Made by a program: the position numbers and the translations under genes
NCBI RefSeq assembly: GCF_007954505.1
Contig: NZ_CP042412.1
Location: 1,798,001-1,862,000 of the forward strand
Source of the DNA: Microbacterium sp. CBA3102
Lineage (GTDB): Bacteria; Actinomycetota; Actinomycetes; Actinomycetales; Microbacteriaceae
DNA: 64,000 bases
Direction of reading: 5' to 3'
In this document: in pieces, positions 63,284 through 64,000 of the stretch
Layout of the letters: each line of letters begins with the position of its first letter
Numbering within the stretch: position 1 is the stretch's first letter
The notes under the pieces: model-generated
What the model was told of the DNA's origin: nothing
What the model saw: the letters and a program-made list of their open reading frames with translations, nothing else
Database searches by the model: none

Positions 63284-64000
63284 ATGGGCAGAGCGCGGAT
63301 CTCTGATGTCGCCGCTGCAGCCGGCGTGTCGGTCACGACCGTGTCGCTCGTGCTGAACGATGCCGAGTCGCGCATCTCCGAGCAGACCCGCGTCCGTGTC
63401 CGTGCGGCTGCAGAGGCCGTCGGCTACGCCCCCAGTGCCGTTGCCCGAGGGCTCCGCACGCAACGCACCCGCATCGTGGGACTCCTGTCCGACCAGATCG
63501 CGACGACCCCGTTCGCAGGCCGCATGCTTGCCGGCGCACAGGACGCCGCGCGCGAGCACGATCACCTCCTGCTCTTCATCGACACCGGCGGCGACGCAGA
63601 CATCGAAGCGGATGCCCTCCGCGCCCTGGCGGCACAGCAGGTCGACGGCATGATCTACGCCTGCATGTGGCACCGCGCGGTCGATGTTCCCGCCGGGCTC
63701 CCTCGAGGCTCGGTGCTGCTCGACTGCTACCCCGAGGGTGGCGGCTTCCGCAGCGTCGTGCCCGATGACCGCGTGGGCGGTGCGGCCGCGGTGCGAGAGT
63801 TGCTCGCCGCCGGACACCGCCGCATCGCGTACCTCGACACCGACGACCCCGAGCCCATCGCCTCGCGACTGCGTCACGAGGGCTACCTCGAAGCGCTGGC
63901 CGAGGCGGGCATCGAGGTAGATCCCGCGCTCCATGTGACGGGGGAGACGTCTGCGCAGGGCGGGCGTGCGGCAACCGAGCGGTTGCTCGATCTGCCCGAG
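63284..64000 (+). CDS. LacI family transcriptional regulator, partial
   Basis: This protein continues past the right edge; 239 codons are visible. The N-terminal LacI HTH reads ISDVAAAAGVSVTTVSLVLN (residues 6-25) with hinge helix PSAVARGLRTQRT; the periplasmic-binding-like core has begun (IVGLLSDQIATTPFAGRMLAGAQDAAREHDHLLLF). The start ATG at 63284 has GAGG 8 nt upstream; GTG 63275 in frame is possible. An 18-bp palindrome sits at its own promoter, so autoregulation is likely. Genes that it controls would lie downstream, outside the window. Confidence 0.92.
   Translation, partial: MGRARISDVAAAAGVSVTTVSLVLNDAESRISEQTRVRVRAAAEAVGYAPSAVARGLRTQRTRIVGLLSDQIATTPFAGRMLAGAQDAAREHDHLLLFIDTGGDADIEADALRALAAQQVDGMIYACMWHRAVDVPAGLPRGSVLLDCYPEGGGFRSVVPDDRVGGAAAVRELLAAGHRRIAYLDTDDPEPIASRLRHEGYLEALAEAGIEVDPALHVTGETSAQGGRAATERLLDLPE

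Overview
This is a high-GC actinobacterial chromosome segment, most likely from a Microbacteriaceae (Microbacterium-like) organism. The grounds are the strong G/C third-position bias, the RpoB and RpoC sequences, menaquinone genes, a system II cytochrome c maturation operon, and many genes that seem to be transcribed without a leader. I see no insertion sequence, prophage, CRISPR array, rRNA or integron. The window reads as core chromosome with several transport and regulation modules. Assignment to a genus is inference.

Layout. 1-3810 (minus): a four-gene ABC importer of the polyamine/iron/phosphonate type, cut by the left edge. 3945-9798: a GNAT acetyltransferase, a TSUP permease, aspS, a small membrane protein, a histidine phosphatase, and a divergent thioredoxin-reductase-like/MerR pair. 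9861-14123: TlpA-CcdA-ResB-CcsB cytochrome c biogenesis. 14269-19808: an orphan LuxR-type response regulator, an SLC13 permease, and an AbgT transporter followed by leucyl aminopeptidase. 20523-26103: a TetR-controlled pair (YhgE-like protein and an MMPL permease with an unusual C-terminal pseudo-ABC domain) with twin operators. 26201-30782: menC, a PadR/HAAS pair, menB and menE. 30818-36959: a methyltransferase, a two-component system beside a MacB/FtsX-type ABC transporter, a ComB-like phosphatase and DUF3054.

36967-40287 (minus): SprT-like protein, TPR-like protein, spermidine-synthase-like protein and an LCP protein. 40437-45930: a sugar ABC importer, a NagZ-type GH3 glycosidase and a MurR/RpiR regulator, which looks like an amino-sugar or muropeptide recycling operon. 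A PfkB kinase diverges from a dipeptide ABC operon (47042-52521). 52731-60191: rpoB-rpoC with a clear promoter, an intercistronic hairpin and a strong terminator. The rest is a second PfkB kinase, tRNA-Tyr, a small lipoprotein, a bile acid:sodium symporter family protein and a LacI regulator cut by the right edge.

The main themes beyond ordinary annotation are these: at least 18 genes whose start codon lies 6-7 nt after a TANNNT-like -10 box; five long-stem intergenic inverted repeats with unrelated arms; precise operators for the MerR, TetR and LacI regulators; an MMPL-pseudoATPase fusion; and Asn in place of the usual His at a rifampicin-contact position of RpoB. I did not find a convincing wholly new multi-gene system. 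The TetR/MMPL/YhgE cassette is the best candidate for something under-described.
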